Positions 1-10,263 of a stretch of DNA of 64,000 nucleotides are shown one piece after another (positions within the stretch are counted from its first letter, which is position 1; the number at the start of each line of letters is the position of its first letter). A program made the position numbers and the translations under genes. This stretch comes from Venturia oleaginea (lineage: Eukaryota > Ascomycota > Dothideomycetes > Venturiales > Venturiaceae), in contig JABMLP010000031.1 in NCBI GenBank assembly GCA_013176395.1, forward strand, positions 248,001 through 312,000. Direction: 5' to 3'. The notes below the pieces were generated by a model that searched no databases, was not told the origin of the DNA, and worked only from the letters and a program-made list of their open reading frames with translations.

Positions 1-251
1 AGAGTGAGAGTCGAGATTTCATTGACCTATACCAGACTCTTTGTTCATGGTAGACCGGTATTCCAGGACAAACATCTCGTAGACTGGTTTTTGGACCGCG
101 ATGCCAGCAAATGTACGAATATATATACGATGGTCCTCTGTTACCACGCTTGGCTGTGTATACGTACCCTTGGGTTTCTCAAGCTACAGACGCGTTCGCC
201 ATACCGGTGGTCAATTGCTTCGATACTGGGCCTCCAGACAGCGCTGAAATA

Positions 252-440
252 GCCGACGCGTGGCGGGAGGAAAGACGTGGTCCGATTGTTGCTGGAAAGG
301 GCGCGGATGAATGGTCCATCTGAAGGCGGGACTCTGAGTGGAGGTTCTAGCAAATGCTGGGATGCATTGGAAATAGCTTGAGAAGCCGGTTGGAAGAACG
401 TTGTCGCCGTGCTGCAAGACGATGTCAACTCGTGAAGGTG
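252..440 (+). pseudogene. Ankyrin-repeat-like gene fragment
   Basis: The frame beginning near 258 reads DVVRLLLERA and, about 30 residues later, DALEIA followed by AGWKNVVAVLQ. That is the helix-turn-helix spacing of ankyrin repeats. A TGA lies between the two halves after DALEIA, another stop lies just upstream, and the frame ends at a TGA near 437, so only one or two repeats survive. Ankyrin repeats mediate protein binding; no partner can be inferred. The fragment may be the end of a gene lying to the left of the window. The match is short and the call is tentative. Confidence 0.3.
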
Positions 441-842
441 CCCGAGTGACAATGGTTGTTTTGAATAATCGATCTAGCCTCAATGATGATTACAGTACTG
501 TAGTCTGAAGGAAGCTTTATTATGGTCAAGGTATGCTGTGAGTGGCGTGCTTAGAAGAACCAAAGATACTTGGAAAGGAAATATTAATCGTTGAGGTCGG
601 TCGTATCAGATTTACCATGGGATGTGATTGAACAAAATACTCGATCATATTCATGGATAGGATCAGCGTGAAGAATTTCGGCTTTGTGATATTTAATCGA
701 CCGGCTTCTTTTAGCTAATAACAAGCTTGTGTGTTCGTTGCTTTCTAACAGCGATTGAGAGCGTCCTTATGAGCTACAGCCGAGACAGCCGTTTCCAATG
801 CTCGTGAGACAAAAACAAAAGTCGCTATCTCCTCCCACCAAC
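441..842. other. No gene seen
   Basis: AT-rich sequence without a convincing reading frame, repeat or RNA gene. Confidence 0.5.
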
Positions 843-849
843 TCATACC

Positions 850-2052
850 CCAATGATTTCCAACATGCCCACAAGTGTTTCCTCGCTGATGTCGACCCAA
901 TCATCCAGCAGTTCGACTGGGTTAGGCAATGGCAATTCTGGAACGTTTTTGTGCCAACCGATTAGCTTTTGCAAGCGTTTTCTGATCTGTTCTTTACCAT
1001 TCAAATAAAACCATTTGTGCTTGCTACCCCACCTCTCCATCTTACTTCCCAACCCACTGTGCTTGCAATCATCTGGGTGCCTATATTCTGCGTCACATTG
1101 TCATAAATACAAAGGTCCTCGAAGCAGACGAAGTGTATGTTTTCTTCAGAATCCTCCCAGCTCATTAGATTCGGGAAAGATATTCCTTCAAGTTCAGTAA
1201 GCTTTGTGAGTGAGTTAAAACTGGAACGAACCCGACTCCCTAGCCAGAATCAATGGCATGAATGTGGCTCAGGGTTATTGCCCGTAGCTTCTGGTTATTG
1301 TCAATAAGGCTTGCAACAGACCTTGCGCGACAGTCGGAAAATTTGCTCAGCGTTAAACATTATAGACTGGGGATCCGGATCGACTGCAGCAAGGTATTCT
1401 TGAATATATTGCTGTTGTCATTGACCTTTTGGTAAACGTGGCCGCAATCGACCATAGCCAAGTCGAGCGACACCAGCGATTGTAGCCTTGCTAAGCGCAT
1501 ACCGACCGTTGCACAGCGTCTTCCACGGTGTATATGGCGTCGGGAGGACGCGTGGAAGGATCTCAACTCGATCCCAGGCTTATTTTTAGCGGTTGGAGGG
1601 AATGCTGGAGACTCGGCGGCGTGCTAAGCCGCAGAATCCGCGCTTCAGTCGCCCGAGGGAAGTCGCCAAAGTTGGAGGTATAGTGGAACTCAAAAGGATT
1701 TACCATCGCTGATACTTTGCTGTCTGTGACGGAGTGCATCACGTCCGAACAATGAGAGATATTTCACGCGCAACCCACTCAACTCGACAGCCTCCCGAAG
1801 AGTATTGGCCATTTAGATGAAGTAGTGGAATTGGTAGTACTTGCATGGCTTGATTGCCATTCTGTATTCTTCATTCATCCCAAATGCAATTGAGTCAACG
1901 GATTTGAGATTCCGCAACGCGCTTTGTAAGATGGCTACCTCTAGTCGAATATTATTCGGAGTTTCTCCATCGACGGGGAGCTGAAAGTCGAATGTGCTTT
2001 TTGATTTGGGCATATGTCCTGGATGTTCTTTGTCGATCTTCCTTGGCATCAT
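850..2052 (-). pseudogene. LRR/F-box-like protein fragment, decayed
   Basis: Several minus-strand segments look protein-like and follow one another in order. At 2052-1813 the frame contains LQSALRNLKSVDSIAFGM. At 1566-1360 it contains LARLQSLVSLDLAMVDCG. At 1052-843 it contains a Trp/Lys-rich end segment with ELLDDWVDISEE. The spacing of Leu, Ile and Val resembles the leucine-rich repeats of fungal F-box/LRR proteins, which act as substrate adaptors of SCF ubiquitin ligases. Frameshifts and stops separate the pieces (for example near 1055-1060 and several between 1570 and 1810), so it cannot encode one protein. A pogo-type transposase fragment lies just upstream at 2324-2992 and may have broken it. 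Family assignment is an inference from the repeat pattern alone. Confidence 0.33.
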
Positions 2053-2323
2053 CTTACTGTCGCTTGGCTGTCCGGGCGCTCAAAAACCAGTCTAACGTAG
2101 TCTATAGGCCTATGCGCCATATATGCCTGTGCGCCAATCCCACCGAGTATTCTTACAAAAAACGTATATATTTCAACAACACCGCCATCTATAACAGTAA
2201 TATACATTTTAATTGGTTCTTTGACGCTCTGGGCAGGTCCTAGCATTATGCTCAAGCGACTGGCATACGCTGCACTTTGGTGGTGCTCGTTGCCGTACCT
2301 GAGCAGGTACATTTTCAACCCCC

Positions 2324-2992
2324 TCAGTAGGCGTATTCTGCTAGCCACCAGAAACCTATCTCGTTGGTTGTCCAGCCGTTCTCGCTCACGCCAATTGCCC
2401 AATCTGGTGGTAGGATCCGGTCTGAATACCAGGCTGCCTGGTGCATTACTGCCTCGAAAATAACGAGCGGAGGGATTGGAAACCCTTTCGCACAAATAGC
2501 CTCAATAACCGTAACCCACTCACGGTTGCCTGGCTGCGTTGTCCTCGGTCTCCCAGCCCTATCTGCTCCTGTAACAACCTTTGCAGTTGAAATTACCCCC
2601 ATCTGAAAACCAGTCTCGTCAAAATTGTAGATATCGTCATCGAGGATGCCATGCTCAGCTTGTGTACGTCGTACGCGTTCAAACCAGGCTCGAATTAGGT
2701 CTAGGTCTTCGCATTTTGCTCGCTGGTAGTCGTACTTGCGATTGTACTTCGATTTTAGTACGTCGTGGCGGTTAATAAAGTTGCGTACCCAGCATTGGCC
2801 TGCAGAGACGAGTTGGCCATGTTGACTGGCTAAAAGGCTTGCCATAGTCCGTACGGCGGCAACAGTAGGTGGCATACCGCGTTCATCCATTGAAAGTATA
2901 CGCTGTACAAGGTACTCTTCTTCGGTGGGTGTAAGGAGGCGGATTTTCGCGGTAGAACCAAGTCGTGGTTGTTGCAAAACGTCCTCGTTCAC
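2324..2992 (-). pseudogene. Pogo/Fot1-like transposase, N-terminal part
   Basis: This 222-codon frame carries a CENP-B-type helix-turn-helix region (residues about 20-100, with LLTPTEEEYLVQRIL and CWVRNFINRHDVLKSKYNRK) followed by the start of a DDE_1 endonuclease domain. The first catalytic aspartate is visible in YNFDETGFQMG, and the VSENGWTTNEIGF strand follows. The frame stops before the second and third catalytic aspartates (the DGHxSH and PLDV motifs), and I could not find them downstream, so the element is truncated and inactive. The protein resembles those at 4044-5729 and 7174-8092 but is clearly divergent, so it is a separate family. No methionine start is evident; the open frame simply begins near 2992. 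No terminal inverted repeats were recognised. Confidence 0.75.
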
Positions 2993-2999
2993 TTGAGAA

Positions 3000-3478
3000 C
3001 CACGGTATTCGTAACCAAAGAAGAGGCAGCAAACGCAGAATACATTGGCATGGAGGTCGCTATTGATAGAGAAAGGTTATGAGAGAGTTTCAAAACAGGG
3101 CAGTTCTAAAATTAGCACCGGCAAAACGCACGTCCCTATCAAAAGCTACTAAGTGCATAGAGTATGGATTGTGCGACAAATTTGATTCCATCACGACCAA
3201 TTTTCCGAAGTAATCCAATCTTCCACCTCCACATCCACCTCCCCAGCTGTCATGATCGAACTATGTTGGTATTCGAATGCAGTTAAACGTAGTTAAATGT
3301 GGTGGTTCTGCTCGATCAGGTCTAGCGCGAGACTGGTCGCAAGTACTTAGACTCGTCTCTACCTCTTACAACTTCGCACATCCCATAGAATTCAAGTCAT
3401 GCTTCCAAGTCAAGTCCAAGGTCAAACGTGACACCAGCGACCCCCTCCCTATATCTTCCGTGCGTTTTGATGCCATTT
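3000..3478. other. No gene seen
   Basis: Spacer between the truncated transposase and an LRR-like fragment. I see no convincing frame, terminal repeat or RNA gene in it. Confidence 0.4.
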
Positions 3479-3829
3479 TTATTTCACCTCGGTACATCGG
3501 TAGATAACGCGGGGTGAGAGGTTGTTCATTTTGGGTGCGGTCAAAGTCGGTCGGAATGCTTTCATGAAATGATGAGGAAGTGGTTCGCATCGGGATGAAC
3601 ATTCAGAAGGCTTCGTAACAATGTAGCAGACGTGTCTGGGGCTTGTTTTGGGGGTGCCTCCACCTAGAATGCAGTTTCTGGATTCGAAAGATCGAAAGGA
3701 TGGCCAATATGCCTTGTCTATGGGATCGGTGTTCCATAGAAAGCATTCTTGATTCGCAAGGGATGGGAGGGCAAAGAGAGCGAGAATTGGTATTGGGAGC
3801 TTCACTGTAGCCGACTTTGTTAGGAGCAT
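3479..3829 (-). pseudogene. Possible LRR-like fragment
   Basis: The frame begins with a hydrophobic stretch (LPIPILALFALPSLANQ) that could be a leucine-rich repeat or a signal-like segment, followed by sequence that is not clearly repetitive. It lies upstream of, and on the same strand as, the LRR-like pieces at 850-2052, with a transposase fragment between them, so it might be the N-terminal part of the same broken gene. This is an inference from order and strand; the match is weak and the frame could be chance. Confidence 0.18.
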
Positions 3830-3977
3830 TAGGATTGTGATTTAGGGAGACTTCCTTACTTCATGGAGTCTGGAGGTGGGATGAGATGTTGGTTGAAGTT
3901 GAGGGCTTTGCTAAGGATTCCGAGGGCAATTGGATCGCATCCCTGTCGTCAGAGGTAGGAACCTGCAATATCATATA

Positions 3978-4003
3978 ACGTGTTCCACCACCGAGCTGGT
4001 CAA
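3978..4003. repeat. Left terminal inverted repeat of pogo-like element
   Basis: 26 bp, a perfect inverted match to 6085-6110. TATA at 3974-3977 precedes it. Confidence 0.9.
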
Positions 4004-4043
4004 AAAAACTTGGCACGACCAACTCATGTTACGACTCTTCAAT

Positions 4044-5729
4044 TTAATCGTTATTAACAATAGATTCTAAGTCCGTCGTGCTGCTATCTGATTCAGATGA
4101 TATCTCGATATCTTTTTTACAAGTTCGCGCATTATGCCCAGTTGCACCGCAGTTCCTACAGCGCCGTTGAGTTGGTCGGGCTATTTCTTGACCACCACTA
4201 CCACGAGCCTTCTTTGATCCCTGAGGCGCGACAGACGCCTCGGCAGCTACCTGCGCTGCTACAGTCTCATACTCTATAGTACCACCTTGCTGGATCCACT
4301 TCCTTTTGCGCCATTTTCGCTTTGTCATTACTGCCAATTGCTCTTCAAGCTCGCGGTTGCGCGCAACAAGTAGAGCATTTTGGTGTTGCATCAATTCAGC
4401 GCCCTTGACAAGCTGGGAAAAGCCTGCCTGCGCAGTAACTGGTGACCGAGTAAAGGACTCGCTTACGAGCTTGGATTGGGATCCAAATTCAAGAGTATTG
4501 CTTGGAGTCTTCGACTGCCACGGCGTCTCCTGCGGTGGGGGTGCTGGTGGGGTACGTAGCCGTACTTCAAGGCGATCCAATACCACCTCCGCGTTGATAG
4601 GGACTAGCCCTACCATCTCAAAAGCCTTTCGACAGTTCTCTTCTGTAAACACATCGAAAAACGCGTCTTTGAAGGCTGGGAGGAAGCCTTCTTTGTTGAT
4701 ATGGTAGACGCGTCGGCGTGCCAAGTCTCGAACTCGTTGAGAGTACTTGCACTTCAACGGCGAGAAGCAGACCACATCAAGCGGCTGGAGGATATGCGAT
4801 GAATGAGGTGGCATACAGAGCGTTATGATCTTATGTTCGAGGCAGTAGTCCTTGAAATCCTGGTTGAAATGGCTCTCATGGCCGTCCAAGATGAGCAGCC
4901 TATACCCCCCCCACTTGACGCGCCTTTGTATACGCGTCAAAGTGCTTCAACCACTCAAAACCAAGCGCGTTGTTTGTCCAGCCGTTCTCAGAGACCGAGA
5001 GCTTCCAATTCCGTGGTATATCTGTCTCCTCATACCACGCAGAGATGTGAAGGCGTCCTTTGTAGATAATGAATGGCGGGGTCGCATACCCAGCGGCGCA
5101 GATGCTCTGGATAACTGTAACCACTCGCGATCGCCTGGCTGGATCAAATTAGGCCGTGTACGTCTTTCAGAAGCTGTGACGACCTTCATTGACCCAATAA
5201 CGCCCATCTGGAAGCCAATCTCGTCAAAGTTGTGCGTATCCTCGTCGTGGATGCCGTACTTTGCCTTAGTGTCTGCAACGAGCTTGAACCACGCGCCAAT
5301 AATCTCTAGATCTTCCTGTAGTATCCTCTGTCTATCCTTAGCTCGATTGAAGGCCATCTTGAGCTCATCTGAGCGCGTTATAAACCTCTCAGCCCAGTTT
5401 TTCCCTACTGGCTCTCCACCGCGTACACCTAGTAGTTTATCCGCCATATCTGCCACCTCACATAGCCGGGGCGCGAATCCTCGCGAATCGAGGTCGAGGA
5501 TGTATTGGACAATTGTCTGCTCTTCAGTCGTAGTGAGCTTGTGTTGGGCGTTGCGAGTATCTAGGCGATACGTGATTCCGTTGTATCGGCTAGTCAATGT
5601 TGAAGGAGGTACACCAAACGCTTCAGCAGCGCGCGGGAGGCTTCGGAATTGGTGGGTGTTATAGGCAGAAAGGGCAAGCTGAATTCTGCATTCTCTGTTA
5701 GATAATTGCGCATTTTGTTGTTGAGACAT
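4044..5729 (-). pseudogene. Pogo/Fot1-like transposase with two 1-bp frameshifts
   Basis: The protein starts at an ATG at 5729 (MSQQQNAQLSNRE). In order it has a Psq/CENP-B-type DNA-binding region (residues about 1-150), a DDE_1 endonuclease domain with the three aspartate motifs NFDEIGFQMG, LILDGHESHFNQ and ILQPLDVVCFSPLK, a coiled-coil-like stretch (about ELEEQLAVMTKRK), and a C-terminal CCHC zinc knuckle (CRNCGATGHNARTC). Two lesions break it: one G missing near 5125, where the decayed copy at 8640-9577 has the extra base, and an eighth G in a homopolymer at about 4906-4913, where the same copy has seven. The rest of the frame is clean, so inactivation looks recent, or one lesion could be a sequencing error. 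Transposases of this type cut and paste the element into TA sites. Confidence 0.85.
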
Positions 5730-6084
5730 ATCGTGTTAATGAGGGAGTTGGTCGTCTTTTCGTCACAACCCATTCACGTCGAAGAAGGTAGGATCAATAA
5801 CACATTGTATTGACTGTTTGGGAGAGGGCCTGCGATGGGAGAGTCTTCAGGGATTGCCTGACTCTCACAGAATCCTCCGCAAGCAGGCCTGTCCCTCTTA
5901 TCTATATAAGGCTATGTACATCTTGAAAAGGGACGGTGGGCGGGCAAAAACCGAAGCGATCTCAGGCGAGTGAGAATGAGATGAAGAGAAAAAAGAGACG
6001 TGGTCTCTCTTTAAGTACCGTGCCGTGTGCGGTGTTCATTCCGTACGAAAAACCATCATGGCAGAAACTGACCAGCTCGGTGAG

Positions 6085-6110
6085 TTGACCAGCTCGGTGG
6101 TGGAACACGT
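6085..6110. repeat. Right terminal inverted repeat of pogo-like element
   Basis: 26 bp, a perfect inverted match to 3978-4003. TATA at 6111-6114 follows it. Confidence 0.9.
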
Positions 6111-6892
6111 TATACTTGAATGATTGGAATACAGTCAGTGTATCAGAGCGTTTCATCATCTCGTATCTTGTTACAGATCACCTCAAGGCTGAAGAGAAGG
6201 AAGGCAGGACTCGCAAAGAATGGTTGGATAACAAGAAGTTATTGCTAGGACTGATAATGGAGGGGAATCCTTCGAGCACACAGGACGGTATATAGGGAGG
6301 ACGTTGGACGGACTTTCCTTTCTCTCTTCGTGGTTATCTCATGTTATGTTTCTCACATAGGAGCTTCTTCAACCTACTACAGTAACGACCTTTTACTTAG
6401 ATACAATCAAGTACAACTCATATGCATACGAAGCAAGCCCACCCCCAACCTTCATACTGACCGACAAGCGTTCAGGATTGATCTGAGGATCAAATCGGTT
6501 AGACGACAATGGGAATTGGGAGATACATCGGACGGCTAGGATCTAGTGAGCCTCCAAAGAACCGGAGCAAGGGAAGGTACTTAAGGTAAGTAGTTCCAGA
6601 CTGATATTGCCCTTACCCCAAACCCGCGGACCAGAACAAGAGGACACAGATGTCAAGAAGGTCTTGACATAATCAACTGTGTTGAGAAACGAGTTCCCCG
6701 TAACATACAGTAGGGTTCAAGTGGTCCAGGGTGACAATATCGTATCAAACAAGTGAAGCAAACTCGTGAATTGTGCTAGGTAACTAAAAGCAATAGCGAA
6801 ATAACGAGAGAGTGAAGGTACGAGACACTGAGGGAGCAGAGTCTCGTCCTTCATAAAGAGATCCATCTCCTAAGAAATCCTAGCTCTTCAAT
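6111..6892. other. No gene seen
   Basis: Spacer between transposons. No convincing coding frame or RNA gene. Confidence 0.4.
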
Positions 6893-6960
6893 ATGTTCAT
6901 TTTGTTCAAAATGAACATAATGAAGCAAATGAACCTGGAAGTTCATTTTGTTCATTTCGC
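6893..6960. repeat. Cluster of TTCATTTTG palindromes
   Basis: Positions 6893-6918 form a perfect palindrome with 12-bp arms (ATGTTCATTTTG) and a 2-nt centre. A second, weaker inverted pair (AAATGAAC/GTTCATTT) follows within 45 bp. Four copies of the TTCATTT core occur in all. This could be a cruciform-forming sequence or a remnant of a small element; no function is assigned. Confidence 0.6.
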
Positions 6961-7173
6961 CAAGAATGACGAGAATGAACCAAACCTGATCTTACATCAT
7001 CTGTGTAACGATCAACCAATCATAAGGAGATAGAACGGCATGCATTTGAATACACATGATGTCACGGAGTGACACTGAGAGTGTTAACGTAATTCACTAG
7101 CGAGCGGGCCACACCACCGAGCGGGCTACGGAATCGATCATTTCATCTTTGCAAGCCTCTACACCACCACCTC

Positions 7174-8092
7174 ATGCCCTCTAAAGCCCAGCAAGAAGGC
7201 CGATTACTTCTTGCTCTTCAAGCCTATCAAAAAGGCCAAATCACAACTATTTGCTAAGCTGCATTAGCTAATAATGTACCATACAGTACCCTCAAATATC
7301 GCCTCTCTGGACGCGTTGCACGCGTCGAAACGCGCGCAAACAGCCACAAACTTACTCCCACAGAGGAAGAAGTCTTAAGTCAATGGATTATCTCAATGGA
7401 TAATCGAGGCTATCCTGCTCGAGTCTCTGCAGTACAGAATGCGGCGAAATTACTGCTTCAACAACGCGTCGGTCCCTCAGCCTCAATCGGTATCAACTGG
7501 TCTGCCAGGTTCATCAAGCGACAGTCTACCCTGCAATCGAGATTCAATCGCAAGTACGATTATCAGCGTGCTCAATGCGAAGATCCAGAGCTTATCGGAG
7601 CCTGGTTTCGGCTTGTGAGTAATACAATTCAGAAATACGGCATTCAAGAGGAGGATATCTATAACTTCGATGAGACTGGCTTTGCAATGGGTATTGCAAG
7701 CACCTCACGCGTCGTTACTACCTCAGATCGACGGGGCAAGCCACCTCAATTACAGCCAGGCGATCGGGAGTGGGTTACAGCAATTGAAGCGACTGTTGGC
7801 AGATGAGAATGAGAAATTGAGAGCAGCGAATGAGAGGCAAAAGAGGAAGAGAGCAGTCAAAAGAAAGCAGATCTCAAAGAAAATAACACTTACAGATGCA
7901 GGGGCACAAGGCCTGATGTAGAATACTGTACAACAGCCTATACAGGCAAGTGTTGCTCCTATACAGCAAACAGTTGTTGCAACAGCCTCGTCATCAAGTA
8001 GTGCAAGTCAAGGGAATTGCTTTGGTTTACCTAGTTGTTTTGTATGTAAGGGCTTTGACCATGCTGCGAGCGATTGCCCTAAATATCGATAA
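7174..8092 (+). pseudogene. Pogo/Fot1-like transposase, DDE core deleted
   Basis: The frame starts at ATG 7174 (MPSKAQQEGRLLLALQAYQ), a Psq-like helix-turn-helix start, and is interrupted once by a TAA near 7255. It then reads a CENP-B-like region and the first DDE_1 motif YNFDETGFAMG, then GDREWVTAIEATVG. At about 7800 it jumps into another frame that encodes the charged C-terminal region (DENEKLRAANERQKRKR) and ends with a degenerate zinc knuckle (CFVCKGFDHAASDC) at 8092. The second and third catalytic aspartate motifs are therefore deleted. A TAG near 7919 also interrupts the tail. This is a non-autonomous derivative. The N-terminal part is closer to the protein at 2324-2992 (both have KYDYQRA) than to 4044-5729. 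Confidence 0.8.
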
Positions 8093-8160
8093 TCTTCTGT
8101 ATAATAGATAGTCTTGATTAATAAAGGCGTTGTGGTGGTGTAAGCTTGCAAAGATGAGAT

Positions 8161-8329
8161 GATCGATTCGGTGGATGGATGGATGGATGGATGGATGGAT
8201 GGATGAATTCAATACACCCGTCGGGCCAGTATGGCTCCAGGGGGACACTACCGACTCTCTATTATACAACATTATATCCCACTGTCAACGCTCCCTTCAT
8301 TCCAAGCCCAAAACTGATCGATTCGGTGG
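8161..8329. mobile_element. Nested 141-bp insertion with 14-bp target duplication
   Basis: The 14-mer GATCGATTCGGTGG occurs at 8161-8174 and again at 8316-8329. It is present once in the corresponding left terminal repeat of the host element. The 141 bp between the copies (8175-8315) are absent from the left repeat and begin with a (GGAT)n run. Read on the minus strand, the insert ends in (ATCC)n next to the target duplication. That is the layout expected of a short, 5'-truncated non-LTR retroposon with a simple-repeat tail. Confidence 0.65.
8173..8204. repeat. (GGAT)8 microsatellite
   Basis: Eight perfect GGAT units at the edge of the nested insertion, plausibly its retroposition tail. Confidence 0.95.
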
Positions 8330-8639
8330 CCCGCTCGGTGGTGTGGCCCGCTCGCTAGTGAATTACGTTACAATGAACTGGTATACACGTGATTCTAGCG
8401 CACAAACCGAGGAATCCCTTACATACCTCGCGATTCCTCCACTGTGCTTAGGATCTTCACGCAAAGGATCTTCACGCAATGTCATGACTCTTAGAAAGAT
8501 AATACCAATGACTTCTATCACGCTCGCTCATAGCTAGTACGGCTGAACACTTGTCAACGTGCTTTACGACTACTTCTATTGCTTCCGTGACACTCTGATC
8601 GGCTCCGCGGAATCACCTCTCCATCTCAAACTCGCCCAA

Positions 8640-9577
8640 ACCCTCATAAGCTCACTACGATAGAAGAGCAAACGATTATCCGATATATCCTCGATCTCGA
8701 TTCGCGAGGATTCGCACCCCGGCTGTGTGAGGTGGCAGATATGGCGGATTAACTACTGGGTATACGCGGTGGAGAGCCAGTAGGCAAAAACTGGGCTGAG
8801 AGATTCGTAACGCGCTCAGATGGGCTCAAAATAGCCTTCGATCGAGCAAAGGATAGGCAGAGGATACTACAAGAAGATCCAGAGATTATTGGCGCGTGGT
8901 TCAAGCTCGTTGCAGACACTAAGGCAAAGTACGGCGTCCACGATGAGGATACACACAACTTTGACGAGATTGGCTTCCAGATGGGCGTTATTGGGTCAAT
9001 GAAGGTCGTTACAGCCTCTGAAAGACGTACAATGTCTAAACTCATCTAGCCGGGCGATCGCGAATAGGTTACAGTTATTCAGAGCATTTGCGCAGCTGGG
9101 TATGCGACCCCGCCATTCATTATCTACAAAGGACGCCTTCACATCTCTGCGTGGTATGAGGAGACAGATATACCACGGAATTGGAAGCTCTCGGTCTCTG
9201 AGAACGGCTGGACAAACAACGCGCTTGGTCTTGAGTGATTGAAGCATTTTGACGCATATACAAAGGCGCGGCAGGTGGGGGGGTACAGGCTACTCATTTC
9301 GGACGGCGATGAGAGCCATTTCAACCAGGATTTCAAGGACTACTGCCTCGAAAACAAGATCCTAACCCTTTGTATGCCACCGCACTCGTCGCATATACTC
9401 GAGCCTCTTGACGTGGTCTGCTTCTCGCCATTGAAGCGCAAGTACTCCCAACGCGTCCGGGATTTGGAACGCCGACGTGTCTACCATATCAATAAAGAAG
9501 GCTTTCTCACTGCCTTTAAAGACGCGTTTTCGACGTGTTCACGGAAGAGAATTGTCGAAAGGCCTTTGAGGCAGTAA
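8640..9577 (+). pseudogene. Decayed pogo/Fot1-like transposase, second copy of the 4044-5729 family
   Basis: This plus-strand frame aligns nearly residue for residue with the transposase at 4044-5729 from the CENP-B region (KLTTIEEQTIIRYILDLDSR) through the three DDE motifs to the segment before the C-terminal tail. It is interrupted by TAA near 8752, TAG near 9047 and 9065, and TGA near 9237, and the tail is lost after a frameshift near 9530. Three of the four stops correspond to CAG or TGG in the better copy, so they are C-to-T or G-to-A transitions. The homopolymer that is frameshifted in the other copy is seven G here and in frame. The DGHESH motif has become DGDESH. No terminal inverted repeats were found, and the N-terminal 80 codons are unrecognisable. 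Confidence 0.8.
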
Positions 9578-9786
9578 TAAGCTGGCTTTGGGAGTTAGGA
9601 GAGACCGGGTATTAATTATAACTATAGGCCAGCAGAAAAACCACGAAGTTTTGATACGAGAAGAGATAGATTGGGTATATTGAGAATAACGAAGGTAGGG
9701 AAAGGGGTCAAAGACGATCCTTTTCTGCGATACTAATCTTCCAACTGTAGGATTTGACAGATATTCTCAATCGGGAGGTAATTTCT

Positions 9787-9984
9787 GTCACGGCTAGTAG
9801 TAACTAATGAAAGGCGTGAGCAGCAATCAGGTATGGACTAAATGTGATAGCGAACTACAAGTAGCTATGTAAATGGGGGCTGGGGGCAAGGCCTACTTAT
9901 AGGTCTTGCTGTGGCCCGTGTACTGTGGCGCCTTGTTAGGTGCTTGAACACTGTGGTTGTTCCAGTAGCCTAGCAAGCCGTCAC
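9787..9984 (-). mobile_element. 198-bp MITE-like element, copy A
   Basis: A 198-bp sequence with imperfect inverted ends (GTCACGGCTA / GTGACGGCTT), flanked by the direct repeat AATTTCT at 9780-9786 and 9985-9991. A same-length copy lies in opposite orientation at 60486-60683 and differs at only about four to six positions. It has no coding capacity. The 7-bp duplication fits a small non-autonomous DNA transposon; the superfamily is not assigned (hAT-like 8-bp or another 7-bp class are options). Confidence 0.75.
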
Positions 9985-10263
9985 AATTTCTACCTCGCAA
10001 GTCAGTTATTGAATCAAAAATCCGAATATGAGCTTCGAGCCTGGAGGAAGTACAAGTATGGTCTTCTTCAACGGGGTAGACTGGTTTAATTAAACGACTC
10101 CATGATCAGGTCAGTATTACACGAGAATTTCCAAGATTATCCTCGAATGATAAATGAACAACCAATTTCAACTACTCCATTTACTAACCTCGTCGTGCGG
10201 CGGTATTGCTTCCTGTTCAGTCTCTATGTTTAGGTTTATGGTTTGCCAGCCCTACAGCCAATT

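Larger units (their letters stand above)
3978..6110 (-). mobile_element. Pogo/Fot1-like DNA transposon, nearly full length
   Basis: A 2133-bp element bounded by perfect 26-bp inverted repeats beginning ACGTGTTCCACCACCGAGCT. It is flanked by TATA on both sides, consistent with the TA target duplication of Tc1/mariner/pogo elements. It contains one minus-strand transposase gene with two single-base frameshifts. A second GACCAGCTCGGTG copy sits just inside the right end, a likely subterminal transposase-binding repeat. The ends share ACGT and CCACCGAGC with the shorter element at 7087-8368, so the two belong to related families. Confidence 0.85.
7087..8368 (+). mobile_element. Internally deleted pogo/Fot1-like element
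   Basis: A 1282-bp element with inverted ends starting ACGTAATTCACTAGCGAGCG. The first 40 bp match perfectly and 52 of 54 bp match overall. TA dinucleotides flank both ends (7085-7086 and 8369-8370). The repeat resumes inside the element (GCAAAGATGAGATGATCGATT near 8147-8167 mirrors 7131-7156) once a nested 141-bp insertion is ignored, so the original inverted repeat was over 80 bp. The GAGCGGGC motif occurs twice per end. The transposase inside lacks most of its DDE domain, so the element could only have moved with help from a full-length relative. Confidence 0.85.
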
